DNA of 36,544 nt from a virus. The DNA is taken from IMG/VR virus record IMGVR_UViG_3300010379_000020, positions 1-36,544 of that record. The stretch is one strand, 5' to 3'. The notes under the pieces are model-generated. The model had not been told where the DNA came from and did not search any database. It worked only from the letters and a program-made list of their open reading frames with translations. The position numbers were made by a program, and so were the translations under genes. Shown here piece by piece: positions 1-6,513 of this stretch. The stretch's first letter is position 1; every line of letters starts with the position of its first letter.

Positions 1-123
1 CCGCTCAAACCGTCACGATCGGTGCCGGTGGCGCTGGTGGTGCTGCTGGTGCCCACGACGGGACGGCCGGATCGAACACGACGATCGGATCACTTGCCAC
101 GGCGCATGGTGGTGGTGCAGGCA
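1..123. repeat. Terminal direct repeat, left copy (contig closure)
   Basis: Identical over 123 bases to 36422-36544, with the glycine-rich reading frame running through both copies. This is what an assembler leaves when it closes a circular or circularly permuted genome. It is more likely an overlap artefact than a biological terminal repeat because it lies in the middle of a gene. Unique genome length is then 36,421 bp. Confidence 0.9.
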
Positions 124-584
124 TCCACTCCACGACCTCTGGTGGCAACGGTGGTGCCGGTGGAGACGGATCCTTCGGTCCGCTCAACTCAACCAACACG
201 ACCGGTGAGTCCAACGCTTCGGGCGAGGCTGGTGGTGCCGGTGCTGGTGCGGCGACCAACAATGCCGGAACCGGTGGTCCTGGTCTTTCCACCTTCGGTG
301 CTGGTGGTGGCGGCGGTGCTGCTCTCAACAACACTGGCGGTACCGGTGGATCGTCCGCTGCTCAGGCTGGCGGCGCTGGTGTCGCTGGTGCTGGTGGCGG
401 TGGTGGTCAGGGTGGTTACGGTGGGACTGCTGCGGTTGCTGGTGCCACGACCGTTGGTGGGACCGGTGGTATCGCTGGTGCCAACACTGGCGGTGGCGGC
501 GGTGGCGGTGGAGCGGGCACCACGACTGGTGCTGGCGGAACCGGTGGATCCGGCTACGTCATCATCTACCAGCTCGTCCCATAG
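1..584 (+). CDS. Glycine-rich tail fibre / adhesin, C-terminal part (gene continues from 36181)
   Basis: This is the 3' part of a gene cut by the contig ends. The reading frame (codons at positions 3, 6, 9 and so on) runs to TAG at 582-584. Joined to 36181-36421 it gives 274 residues. The body is almost entirely Gly, Ala, Thr, Ser and Asn with GGAGG-, GGTGG- and GAGGAG-type runs, ending in a short hydrophobic tail, SGYVIIYQLVP. Glycine-rich domains of this type occur in receptor-binding tips of phage fibres, where they fold as polyglycine-II sandwiches or glycine-rich trimers; that comparison is by composition only. The endolysin gene starts 4 bases downstream, so fibre and lysis genes are probably cotranscribed. 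The fibre role is inferred from composition and from the preceding fibre gene. Confidence 0.75.
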   Translation, partial: AQTVTIGAGGAGGAAGAHDGTAGSNTTIGSLATAHGGGAGIHSTTSGGNGGAGGDGSFGPLNSTNTTGESNASGEAGGAGAGAATNNAGTGGPGLSTFGAGGGGGAALNNTGGTGGSSAAQAGGAGVAGAGGGGGQGGYGGTAAVAGATTVGGTGGIAGANTGGGGGGGGAGTTTGAGGTGGSGYVIIYQLVP

Positions 585-587
585 GCG

Positions 588-1289
588 GTGCTTGCCTACG
601 ATTCGGACAACGTAGACGACATCCCTGCCGACGCTCCGATCGTCAACTACTACGACGATGGGGAACCGGGCACAGCTTCCGCTGCTCAGCTAACCCGGTT
701 CGCCACGCCGTTTAAATACTCGATCACTCGCAAGCAAGGCGTTCCCGGTTACTGGGGTGACTGCGAGCCTGGTTGCTTGTGGCCTGTCTCGGTTGCAGCC
801 GTCATGTGGCTCAATGGTCTAGTCAAAGGATTGTACGTCGGTGAATCGAACTGGGCAGATCTTCGAGCCGCAGTCGCAAGTCTCGGTGTTCCAAAGCCGC
901 CGTATTGGGTTGCTGCGTTTCCCAACACACTTCCAGTCGGACCGGTCGTTCCGCAATCTTGGATTGCTCTTGGCTGTGTCATGTGGCAGTACGCTGATCC
1001 GCCTTTGTCTGGTGATCATTATGACCTGTCCGTCACCGCACCGGGCTTTCCGCCTCAACCAGTTCCCCCACCGAACGGAGATCAAATGACTGTCGAATAC
1101 AAGGACTACGTTGGCCCTGATAATCGGCGGCGGATCTCTGGTCCGGTCGATGTCGCTCCTGGCGAAGCAGCGATCGCCCTTTGGGTCGAAACTGCGCCGG
1201 GTTCCAATCAGTTCGAGTGGTTCGATTTAAACGAGATCACTGTCAACACCGGAACGCCACCAGCGCCGCACTACATCAGCACGTCGTAA
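588..1289 (+). CDS. Endolysin, glycoside-hydrolase-like (GH25/DUF1906-type) N-domain plus C-terminal beta domain
   Basis: Predicted peptidoglycan hydrolase of 233 residues, starting with GTG 4 bases after the fibre stop. The N-terminal 150 residues look like the glycoside-hydrolase-like lysins of actinophages. There is an early Tyr/Asp-rich strand (VNYYDDGE, 19-26), a GDCEPG motif (57-62) whose Asp58/Glu60 sit where the catalytic acids of GH25-type barrels lie, WVAAFP (107-112), WQYAD (133-137) and YDLS (145-148). WQYA...D near the end of the barrel is typical of GH25 folds. A proline-rich linker leads to a beta-rich C-domain (about 165-233) that could bind cell wall; I do not recognise it. 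A one-TM protein follows with a 1-base overlap, forming a lysis cassette. ATTTAAAC, a near-match of the genome-wide GTTTAAAC motif, is at 1225-1232. Confidence 0.7.
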   Translation: MLAYDSDNVDDIPADAPIVNYYDDGEPGTASAAQLTRFATPFKYSITRKQGVPGYWGDCEPGCLWPVSVAAVMWLNGLVKGLYVGESNWADLRAAVASLGVPKPPYWVAAFPNTLPVGPVVPQSWIALGCVMWQYADPPLSGDHYDLSVTAPGFPPQPVPPPNGDQMTVEYKDYVGPDNRRRISGPVDVAPGEAAIALWVETAPGSNQFEWFDLNEITVNTGTPPAPHYISTS

Positions 1290-1570
1290 TGCTTGGTGCT
1301 GTGCTAAACGGTGGATCGCCTCTGGTTCTTGAACTAGAGGTTGGAGCTGTCCTACTGTCTCTTCTAGGGATCTCCTGGCGTGGTGGCTCGATCATCAGTT
1401 CACTTCGAACCGAACAGAAGGGTGTCGTTAACGACATCGCTGAGATTAAGAAACGGATCGAAGTGATTCAGTCCCAGGAGATCGAGCATCTACGCAGTCA
1501 GATCGCCACTCTCACCACAGCTCTAGCCGTGTTGCAGGCTCGTGCTGGTGTTGTGACCCCACCGGCCTAG
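1289..1570 (+). CDS. Small one-TM coiled-coil protein, holin- or spanin-like
   Basis: Protein of 93 residues; its ATG overlaps the endolysin TAA by one base, so translation is coupled. The N-terminus carries one hydrophobic stretch (about residues 10-28) with Gly-Gly, followed by Glu/Lys-rich heptad sequence (EIKKRIEVIQSQEIEHLRSQ) typical of a coiled coil, then a hydrophobic/Ala tail. A small membrane protein directly after the endolysin is the usual place for a holin or another lysis accessory protein. No family signature supports this, so the assignment rests on context and topology. It is the last rightward gene before the convergent leftward operon. Confidence 0.5.
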   Translation: MLGAVLNGGSPLVLELEVGAVLLSLLGISWRGGSIISSLRTEQKGVVNDIAEIKKRIEVIQSQEIEHLRSQIATLTTALAVLQARAGVVTPPA

Positions 1571-1673
1571 TTCTATGTACGCCGATGCGACCTGCGCTTT
1601 CTAAGCAGGCCAACCGCTACACCGAACATGATGCAGGCCCATACCGTCAACGTCATTTCGTAGATGTGCATGG
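1571..1673. terminator. Convergent intergenic region with short hairpin
   Basis: Rightward lysis genes and the leftward operon meet here. CCTGC (1591-1595) and GCAGG (1605-1609) can form a stem around a 9-base loop. There is no T-run on either side, so intrinsic termination is only a guess. The reverse strand looks vaguely like a tRNA anticodon arm but has no T-arm or acceptor stem. Confidence 0.25.
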
Positions 1674-2141
1674 TCAGGTCCAACTATCCGGTGCGATCAA
1701 GTACCCGAAGTATCCCAACACATAGGTCCATTCGAGCACTATCCCGTCGCCTATACCGTAAGCCTGTTCGAACAGTGCGATGAAGTACGCAAAAGCAGCT
1801 CCGAACAGGACAGCACAGGCCGCAGTCAGCACTCCGATTCCAATCAGAGTGCAAGCAAAGCCGATCCCAGCCGCAGCGCCACCTAGAAACGTATCGAATA
1901 GCACGTCTCCCAACGCAGCATGTGACAAGTGGACGTAGATGACCCATCCAAACGACACTTGCACAAGCGGGATCGGTGGCGGCGGTGGAACGTAATAGCA
2001 TTCGTAGGTCGTACAGACCCATCCGGCCGGTGTGACCGTTGCCACAACGGGTGCTGCCGATGCTGGCGAACTGGTCAGCACCGGCACAGCACAGCTCAAC
2101 ATCGCCGCCATGATTACAGCGATGATTAGTCGTTTTCCCAT
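1674..2141 (-). CDS. Secreted / membrane protein with signal peptide, last gene of leftward operon
   Basis: Protein of 155 residues with a clear signal peptide: MGKRL, a hydrophobic core to about residue 22, then a cleavage-like SPASA-A at 25-30. The mature part starts with a two-Cys segment (VCTTYECYYV), a penta-proline, then long Gly/Ala/Ile-rich hydrophobic stretches (about 65-130) that could span or insert into a membrane. A good Shine-Dalgarno (GGAGG) lies before the ATG. The pattern (signal, GWxIYxxLSHA-like segment, hydrophobic Ala/Gly centre) resembles small secreted actinobacterial proteins of unknown function; this is resemblance by eye. A phage gene for an exported hydrophobic protein suggests envelope action such as superinfection exclusion or a host-surface change, but nothing proves it. 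Being distal in an accessory operon, it may be a late-acquired cargo gene. Confidence 0.6.
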   Translation of the reverse strand: MGKRLIIAVIMAAMLSCAVPVLTSSPASAAPVVATVTPAGWVCTTYECYYVPPPPPIPLVQVSFGWVIYVHLSHAALGDVLFDTFLGGAAAGIGFACTLIGIGVLTAACAVLFGAAFAYFIALFEQAYGIGDGIVLEWTYVLGYFGYLIAPDSWT

Positions 2142-2144
2142 CCA

Positions 2145-2465
2145 TTACCTCCGTTTCCCATTACTAGCGATCAGCTTGCGGATATACATCTTCCGATACT
2201 CCACAACACTTCGCTCGTCTGGATCTTCGAGCATGTAATCTTCCGGATACTCATAACTCCGGAAGATCAGTCTTCCAGTTAACTTCCCCCATGCTTCTCT
2301 TCTCAACGTTCCACAGTTCTCGCAACGGAACGTCAGCCTTGCAGTTCCCCCCGATTCCTTGAACATCCGTTTGCCAAATCCGCCATCGTCGGGAATCTCG
2401 TCCCATGAATGGCGGATTGTTCGGCAACGGATGAAGTCAGGGTCAAGATCTCTTAGTAACGGCAC
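2145..2465 (-). CDS. Small zinc-ribbon-like actinophage protein
   Basis: Protein of 106 residues with a GTG start (2463-2465), overlapping the upstream zinc-finger gene by 23 bases. It contains RCRTIRHSWD (13-22) and FRCENCG (about 47-53), a Cys/His pair and a CxxC knuckle that could together hold a zinc ion. A basic Arg/Lys-rich patch and a Tyr-Pro-Glu-Asp-Tyr segment follow. Small proteins with a Cys...His-x-Trp and a CxxC-x-xxR arrangement are common in actinophage genomes and usually have no assigned function. DNA or RNA binding is possible from the charge and zinc ribbon. It ends 3 bases before the secreted-protein start. Confidence 0.6.
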   Translation of the reverse strand: MPLLRDLDPDFIRCRTIRHSWDEIPDDGGFGKRMFKESGGTARLTFRCENCGTLRREAWGKLTGRLIFRSYEYPEDYMLEDPDERSVVEYRKMYIRKLIASNGKRR

Positions 2466-2712
2466 GCTTGCTCACTTTCTTCACTGGCTTGGACCTCCAT
2501 CCGTGGTACTTCAAACGATGCTGATACATGGCTCTGTCGTTGGTTGATGTTTTCCCGCACGTCGGACAGGTTGGCCGTTCGTTTTCGTCGCCACCGTAGA
2601 TCGCAATCATGCGTTCGATCTCCCGCAGTTTTGCCTTAGCAGGTTCAGCCGCAGCGATCGCAGCGATGAGCGCAGCTCGTTCTTCCTGTAGCGTCCGAAG
2701 CGTTATCGCCAT
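2443..2712 (-). CDS. C2H2 zinc-finger protein with N-terminal coiled coil
   Basis: Protein of 89 residues from the ATG at 2710-2712, chosen because it overlaps the stop of the upstream gene by 10 bases in ATGGCGATAA, a typical coupled junction. An upstream in-frame start would add 11 residues inside the neighbour. Residues 1-45 form an Ala/Glu/Leu-rich amphipathic helix. Then comes CPTCGKTSTNDRAMYQHRLKYH, a C-x2-C-x12-H-x4-H classical zinc finger, and a Lys/Arg-rich tail (KKVSKRAVTKR). Likely a small DNA-binding or partner-binding regulator. Eukaryote-like C2H2 fingers occur in some actinophages. Confidence 0.65.
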   Translation of the reverse strand: MAITLRTLQEERAALIAAIAAAEPAKAKLREIERMIAIYGGDENERPTCPTCGKTSTNDRAMYQHRLKYHGWRSKPVKKVSKRAVTKRS

Positions 2713-2915
2713 TGCTCGATCCACTTCTCTATAGCCGCTAGACAAAACACAGGACCCATCCTCAGCTCAGCTACAGCGTTCGGGAAATCCTTGTACCTCT
2801 TCCGCCAGTTCGACACGCACTGGACCGTGACGCCCATCCGTTCGGCGATTTCCGCACAACCGACGAGAACTGGCATCGTGCTCTGGCGGCGATCTCCACC
2901 TGTGGTACTTGCCAT
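2703..2915 (-). CDS. MerR/excisionase-like helix-turn-helix protein
   Basis: Protein of 70 residues. VGCAEIAERMGVTVQCVSNW (about 17-36) is a helix-turn-helix of the MerR/AlpA/excisionase type: check for the factor, then RxKRYKDFPNAV and a wing ending in AAIEKWIEQW. Such proteins regulate transcription or assist site-specific recombination by bending DNA. No integrase is visible, so a regulatory role is more likely than excision. The ATG at 2913-2915 is preferred to the in-frame start near 3011 because the latter would lie inside the 50-residue zinc-ribbon gene. A second internal ATG at 2876 is also possible and would start right before the HTH. Confidence 0.6.
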   Translation of the reverse strand: MASTTGGDRRQSTMPVLVGCAEIAERMGVTVQCVSNWRKRYKDFPNAVAELRMGPVFCLAAIEKWIEQWR

Positions 2916-2956
2916 GCCGTCGATGTTACCAGCGTTCAAACGGCCGTGTCTAGCGC

Positions 2957-3109
2957 TCACGGTTCGTGCTTTTCGATCTCTAGGCGGATCACAGTCACGC
3001 ACGATGGGCACAAATCGTAGGCTGGGGGTGCGTCCGAGATCACGATAGACGTGATGAAACGACTATCGGCACTGTCCCGACCGCAGCGATCGCAACGGTA
3101 GAGGATCAC
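2957..3109 (-). CDS. 50-residue double-CxxC zinc-ribbon protein
   Basis: Short gene starting with GTG at 3107-3109; the G overlaps the TAG of the upstream gene. The product is 50 residues with YRCDRCGRDS near the N-terminus and DLCPSCV about 25 residues later, a two-knuckle zinc ribbon of rubredoxin type, followed by an acidic-basic helix ending EIEKHEP. The overlap with its neighbour, the intact knuckles and the location within a packed operon all support a real gene. Function unknown; possibly a transcription-related zinc ribbon. Confidence 0.6.
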   Translation of the reverse strand: MILYRCDRCGRDSADSRFITSIVISDAPPAYDLCPSCVTVIRLEIEKHEP

Positions 3110-3567
3110 TACAGCCACCGTTGGCTTATGGCGTATCCGCCGGAGCTGTGGTGTCTGGTGGGCGAGTAGTCACGCTCGCCCCGGTCGTTGCTGTGGTCGT
3201 TGCTAGGGCATCGACGTTCCGACCCAGGTATCCCAATCCGTACTGTTTCACCGATACAGTCGAACCCATCTGGATACAACGTCTGCGAGAGGTTATAGAC
3301 CAACGCAAATCCCATATCCATACCACACCCACCTACCACGATCCCACCATGCGTCCCGATCCGATCGCCTAGTGCTCTGGCGACCCAGTAGTCACACTCA
3401 AAGGGTTCTCCATCGACCATGACGACTACCGAGATCTCCCGCTGCATTCCGGAGCGTGAGACGTGACGGATGATCGTCCGAGCTGTGCTGCCAGGTGGTA
3501 GCCATTCTCGGAGCTGTTTGATTGCTCGCTGCTGTTCCTCTTTGTCTGCTTTTGTCTGTCTAGGCAT
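3109..3567 (-). CDS. Conserved phage protein of the GCGMDMGFALVYNLS type
   Basis: Protein of 152 residues. It carries the segment TARTIIRHVSRSGMQREISV (about 29-48) and then GGCGMDMGFALVYNLSQTLY (about 78-97). I recognise this pair from many phage hypothetical proteins, where the same order of an Arg-His-Val-Ser-Arg-Ser-Gly-Met motif and a Gly-Cys-Gly-Met-Asp-Met-Gly motif is conserved. The biochemical role is unknown to me. The C-terminal 40 residues are Ser/His/Arg-rich and look disordered. Its ATG overlaps the preceding TAA by one base. Confidence 0.65.
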   Translation of the reverse strand: MPRQTKADKEEQQRAIKQLREWLPPGSTARTIIRHVSRSGMQREISVVVMVDGEPFECDYWVARALGDRIGTHGGIVVGGCGMDMGFALVYNLSQTLYPDGFDCIGETVRIGIPGSERRCPSNDHSNDRGERDYSPTRHHSSGGYAISQRWL

Positions 3568-3896
3568 TAGTCATCCTCCGATCCGTAAACACAGTCGTAG
3601 TAATCCACTTCGTGCTGCTCATCCTGCCAGTGAAACTCGATTGTTTCGCCATTGTTCTCGATGCTCGCCCACCAGTCCACGACGTTTGAGAAATCGCCAC
3701 AGTGCGTGTCGATCCAACGTTGTACCGATTCTCTCGTTATCGGTCCCTCTGTGACCGGTAGAGTGTCGCCATCAGTCTCACGCATACAGCCAACGTCGTA
3801 GTCGTCCAGGTTGTATTCCATCGCACACAGTCCGATACCTGGTTGCCAGATGTTACCGACGACCCTAAGCAAGCTTTTGGTGACTGTGTATTTCAT
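3567..3896 (-). CDS. Small acidic hypothetical protein
   Basis: Protein of 109 residues, unrecognised. It starts with a basic MKYTVTKSLLRVVG, then is strongly acidic, with many Asp/Glu/Trp/Tyr and a C-terminal DYYDCVYGSEDD. The ATG overlaps the stop of the upstream gene (ATGA). Acidic small proteins encoded in early accessory operons are often inhibitors or DNA mimics, but that is only a class-level possibility here. Confidence 0.55.
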   Translation of the reverse strand: MKYTVTKSLLRVVGNIWQPGIGLCAMEYNLDDYDVGCMRETDGDTLPVTEGPITRESVQRWIDTHCGDFSNVVDWWASIENNGETIEFHWQDEQHEVDYYDCVYGSEDD

Positions 3897-4216
3897 TCTT
3901 CATCCTCCGGTGGTTCGTAGTTGTGCTCCATTACTTCACCTGCTTCGCAGTAGCGACAATCGCTGGGGTGGAAAGCCTTGATTGCTTCCTCCACCGTTGC
4001 AAACTTCTCCAAGTAAACGAATCCACTGGATGACCACGAATAGATTCGTTTACCACTACGGATCATTCCTTCGCCCCAGTCAGGGTTAGCCCAGTAGTCA
4101 TCTTCTTGTAGGAAACCTTCACTTGCCAACTCATCCACGTAGGCAGTCATCCGGTCTTCTCCTTCTAATCGTCCTGGTGTCGAGTCTGTAACAAGCTGTT
4201 CGTACTTCTCACGCAT
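3893..4216 (-). CDS. Hypothetical protein with Cys-His-like C-terminus
   Basis: Protein of 107 residues, unrecognised. An AAAGGA Shine-Dalgarno lies 7 bases upstream of the ATG. It contains two acidic Trp-rich segments (YWANPDWGEG), a beta-like GFVYLEKFATVEEAIKAF and a C-terminal CRYCEAG knuckle followed by His and an acidic tail. The GF-V-YLEKFATVEEAI block resembles the end of the 4679-5074 product (GYIHLGPYPTVESEE), hinting that the two share a fold or ancestry. Confidence 0.5.
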   Translation of the reverse strand: MREKYEQLVTDSTPGRLEGEDRMTAYVDELASEGFLQEDDYWANPDWGEGMIRSGKRIYSWSSSGFVYLEKFATVEEAIKAFHPSDCRYCEAGEVMEHNYEPPEDEE

Positions 4217-4228
4217 CGCTTATCCTTT

Positions 4229-4549
4229 CTAAGCGTTGAACGTTCCGACGATCACGTAATCCATATCCTGACAGAAGCGGATCACGATTCCACTAAAGAA
4301 CGAATCGGACAGATAGCCTTCCCATTTACGCAACGGGTTGAAATCTGGCAACGGATCCGTTGTTTGGAACTCTGAGATATCGTAAAGCCGATTCTTGTAG
4401 CGGACGAACGTGGCGCTATCTTCTCCACGCTTGATTGCGTCCCAGTCGATGTAATCGAACTCTGCTTGTTCCTTGTCTGTCAGCTCGTAGTCATCCACGA
4501 CCAGACGTGGAACGTTGTTTGTTCGGATCGTGATTTCCTCGCTAGGCAT
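4229..4549 (-). CDS. Hypothetical acidic phage protein
   Basis: Protein of 106 residues, unrecognised. The start at 4547-4549 was chosen because AGGAG sits 8 bases upstream and the ATG overlaps the end of the 45-residue gene upstream by 8 bases. Contents: an acidic N-terminal half (DDYELTDKEQAEFDYIDWD), a central basic RYKNRLYD, and a hydrophobic C-terminus (GIVIRFCQDMDYVIVGTF). Its junction with the upstream gene is nearly identical to that at 5438-5445. Confidence 0.5.
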   Translation of the reverse strand: MPSEEITIRTNNVPRLVVDDYELTDKEQAEFDYIDWDAIKRGEDSATFVRYKNRLYDISEFQTTDPLPDFNPLRKWEGYLSDSFFSGIVIRFCQDMDYVIVGTFNA

Positions 4550-4679
4550 CTGCGTTCTTCTCCTGGTCGATATCGTCCGCCAGATTGTCCCGAGCTGATT
4601 CCCAGTCTTCGATTGGATAGCTGCCATCTTCCGATTCTGGCAGGTATCCAACGATGTTTCTGCTTACGTGGTAATGCAT
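4542..4679 (-). CDS. 45-residue hypothetical protein (gene-junction cassette copy B)
   Basis: Short gene between its neighbours: it overlaps the upstream stop (ATGA) and the downstream ATG. GGAGG lies just before tandem ATG codons at 4682 and 4679; the second has the better spacing. The product begins MHYHVSRNIVGYLPESEDGS and ends in IDQEKNADA. That C-terminus matches IDQERNADA at the end of the 5438-5587 product because the underlying junction DNA is duplicated. Function unknown. Confidence 0.5.
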   Translation of the reverse strand: MHYHVSRNIVGYLPESEDGSYPIEDWESARDNLADDIDQEKNADA

Positions 4680-5074
4680 CATTCCTCCGATTCGACCGTA
4701 GGGTACGGTCCGAGATGGATGTAGCCCGAGCTGGTCAGATCGTGGATTCGGTTAGGTTCGATCCGCCACACCACAGCCGGATACCGATCGCCCCCGAGCT
4801 GCGAGTGGCACGAATCGCACTGGGACCACGAGAACGTACCCTCATCCAATGGGCAGTCTTCCGACCCTAGATCGTGATCGCACGTATCGTTAGGGTGGAT
4901 CGCTCCGAGCGAAACGTCCCATCCGTCATCAATCCCAGCTTGATCCATGATCCGCTGTTTGTCAGCTTCTGTCATATATCCGGCCACTACTCGGTCTTCG
5001 ATGTTCGCTAGACCGTTCGCCCAGTAGTCCAGGCAGTCAGCACAGATACGGATTTCGTAGTGATCGCTAGGCAT
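4679..5074 (-). CDS. Conserved actinophage protein with Cys knuckles
   Basis: Protein of 131 residues with GGAGGA 7 bases before ATG. Two Cys knuckles are visible: ICADCLDYWANG near the N-terminus and WSQCDSCHSQLGGDRYPA (about 87-104). The WSxCDxCxSxLGGDRY block is one I recognise from many small actinophage proteins of unknown function. The spacing fits a single zinc site formed between the two halves. Near the C-terminus YIHLGPYPTVESEE resembles the 3893-4216 product. Likely an early protein interfering with or adapting host functions; no mechanism is visible. Confidence 0.6.
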   Translation of the reverse strand: MPSDHYEIRICADCLDYWANGLANIEDRVVAGYMTEADKQRIMDQAGIDDGWDVSLGAIHPNDTCDHDLGSEDCPLDEGTFSWSQCDSCHSQLGGDRYPAVVWRIEPNRIHDLTSSGYIHLGPYPTVESEE

Positions 5075-5079
5075 CTGTC

Positions 5080-5445
5080 TTATTCCTCCATTTCAAACAT
5101 TGTCAGGCGCTCGTACTGAGCAATGAGGAACTGTCGTTGCGATTCGCTGTATTCCTCGTGGTATTGCGAAGTGTCCGAATACCGGAGCGACTCACCAGCC
5201 GCAGACAGAAAGCTACAGAGTGTCTTTGCCATCTCATTATGCGTTGCTGGTGCTCCGGAGCGCATATCGTCACCGGTAATGATCGGTTCATCGCCCACTG
5301 TCACGATGTAATCCCATCCGTTCTGCCCATAGGATCGTCCGATCGTTCCGCCACCATGCGCTGAGATCCCAATCCACATCAGGTCATCATCGATGTTGAG
5401 CTGTGGGATTTCTTGCCAGTATTCGTATTCGTCAAGATCAGGCAT
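5080..5445 (-). CDS. Hypothetical acidic protein
   Basis: Protein of 121 residues. The ATG at 5443-5445 is preferred because AGGAAAGGAA lies 6-15 bases upstream. An earlier in-frame start would lie inside the upstream gene. Contents: an acidic N-terminus (DLDEYEYWQEIPQLNIDDD), a Gly-rich beta segment (ISAHGGGTIGRSYGQNGWDY), and a C-terminal helix SESQRQFLIAQYERLTMFE. Unrecognised. Confidence 0.5.
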   Translation of the reverse strand: MPDLDEYEYWQEIPQLNIDDDLMWIGISAHGGGTIGRSYGQNGWDYIVTVGDEPIITGDDMRSGAPATHNEMAKTLCSFLSAAGESLRYSDTSQYHEEYSESQRQFLIAQYERLTMFEMEE

Positions 5446-5587
5446 CTGCGTTCCTTTCCTGGTCGATCTCTGCCAGCTCCAAAGCGATCTCTGCCGCATC
5501 GCGCAATACCGACAGACTCGACGTTAGGGCGACGTTGTAGCGGTCCCAGTACGACCGTTGGTGTTCACAGCGGATCGTTTCAAGCAT
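5438..5587 (-). CDS. 49-residue helical protein, first gene of the leftward operon
   Basis: Starts at ATG 5585-5587 with AAAGGA 8 bases upstream. An alternative in-frame ATG at 5620 has a poorer ribosome site. The product is mostly one amphipathic helix (SVLRDAAEIALELAEIDQE) after a basic-aromatic N-terminus with one Cys. The C-terminal IDQERNADA is shared with the 4542-4679 product. As the first gene next to the divergent control region it may be expressed early. Function unknown. Confidence 0.5.
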   Translation of the reverse strand: MLETIRCEHQRSYWDRYNVALTSSLSVLRDAAEIALELAEIDQERNADA

Positions 5588-5913
5588 GATCGTGATCCTT
5601 TCGCTCGGTGCTGCGCTCATCAGCTTACCACGATCTGTGAGTGATCTACACACTCTGTCGTTACAACCTTGTTACAACCTTTCGTCTCCAATCGATCGGA
5701 GCGACGCTCCCTCCCTCCCTCCGATCGACCATGCGACCCCATCCCTAACCGTTCGACCATCCGTTGTAAGTAAGCGTTCGCTTATCGATCGGTTCCCATT
5801 TGGCCGGTCGGGCACCAGCCGTCTCAGAGGAGGCGTCCAAGTCAACGGCGTTCCAGATATACACCGCACCAAATCAGCGCACAACTACCGATGCGGTCAA
5901 ATCATTTAAGACA
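5588..5913. promoter_or_regulatory. Divergent control region between leftward accessory and rightward structural operons
   Basis: There is no convincing gene in these 326 bases. The sequence holds TTACAAC twice in tandem (5661-5667, 5672-5678) and once inverted (GTTGTAA, 5763-5769). A near-palindrome GGAGCG-A-CGCTCC at about 5698-5710 lies inside a wider CGATCGGAG...CTCCGATCG inverted repeat, with CCCTCCCTCC between. A hairpin TAAGCG-TT-CGCTTA is at 5771-5784. AGAGGAGG at 5826-5833 looks like a ribosome site but has no start codon at a suitable distance. Divergent transcription requires at least two promoters here and the repeats are natural operator candidates. I cannot assign -10/-35 boxes with confidence. 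Confidence 0.5.
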
Positions 5914-6513
5914 ATGCCACTTGAAAAAATCGCCCAGCTAATCCAAAATGATCCGTGTCCTATGGCTTCGATGATCCTGATCTCGGTCTTAGCGGGCTTG
6001 ACGATCCTCTGTTTGGTCCTGGTGATTCGGATGATCCTTGGGCAATCGAAGGACCAGACCTCGGCCGCAGCCAGCCAGGCGACACAGATCTCGACGGCGT
6101 TGACCGAGTTCCAGTCGGCACAGACCCGCCAGCTCGGCGAGGTTCTCGATCGCCACTCAGCCGACCTCCAACAAGTCCTCTCGGCCCAGTCCCAATACAT
6201 CGGGCAGTTCCTCAACGGGCCGACGATCCAGGCCGACTCGCCGACCCATCAGCAGCCAGAGCCACCCGATCTGGACCTAGCGGACCCGCTGAACTGGTCC
6301 CTCGAAGACCAGATGGAACATTTGCCCCGGCCAATCCGAGACGAGATCTTGCGGGAACGAGCGGAACAAACGGATCTGGAACGGCTAACAAGACCATCAC
6401 ATCCGATCCACCACAACCCGAACGTCCCGCTGGTGGATCCGGGCCTCTCGTCAGCGGAAGCGATGGCGCAAGCGAACGGGTCTTGGACTATGTACGACGG
6501 TCCGGAGGCTTAA
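5914..6513 (+). CDS. Membrane-anchored coiled-coil protein, first rightward gene
   Basis: Protein of 199 residues from ATG 5914; the frame stays open back to a TTG at 5800, so the start is uncertain. A strong TM segment (MILISVLAGLTILCLVLVIRMIL, about 19-41) is followed by a Gln/Ser/Ala-rich helix with coiled-coil character (about 45-110) and a polar, Pro-rich acidic C-terminus. Third codon positions are almost all G or C across 5960-6400, as in the terminase, which favours this frame over the other open frame on the same DNA. Function unknown. Single-TM plus coiled-coil proteins ahead of terminase are seen in some phages. Confidence 0.5.
   Translation: MPLEKIAQLIQNDPCPMASMILISVLAGLTILCLVLVIRMILGQSKDQTSAAASQATQISTALTEFQSAQTRQLGEVLDRHSADLQQVLSAQSQYIGQFLNGPTIQADSPTHQQPEPPDLDLADPLNWSLEDQMEHLPRPIRDEILRERAEQTDLERLTRPSHPIHHNPNVPLVDPGLSSAEAMAQANGSWTMYDGPEA

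Noticed and set aside
1580-1645. tRNA-like sequence on the reverse strand between converging operons
   Set aside because: It has an anticodon-arm-like hairpin and a TAGCGGTTGG D-arm-like stretch, but no T-arm GTTCRA and no acceptor stem, and the anticodon stem has a two-base misfit.
2703-2915. Excisionase of an integrated prophage
   Set aside because: The HTH fits, but no integrase, attachment site or repressor/anti-repressor pair supports lysogeny in this genome.
5955-6480. Gly/Pro/Asp/Arg-rich N-terminal half of the alternative frame before terminase
   Set aside because: Composition is that expected from a frame shifted against a GC3-rich gene. Kept only as a finding about the uncertain start of the downstream gene.
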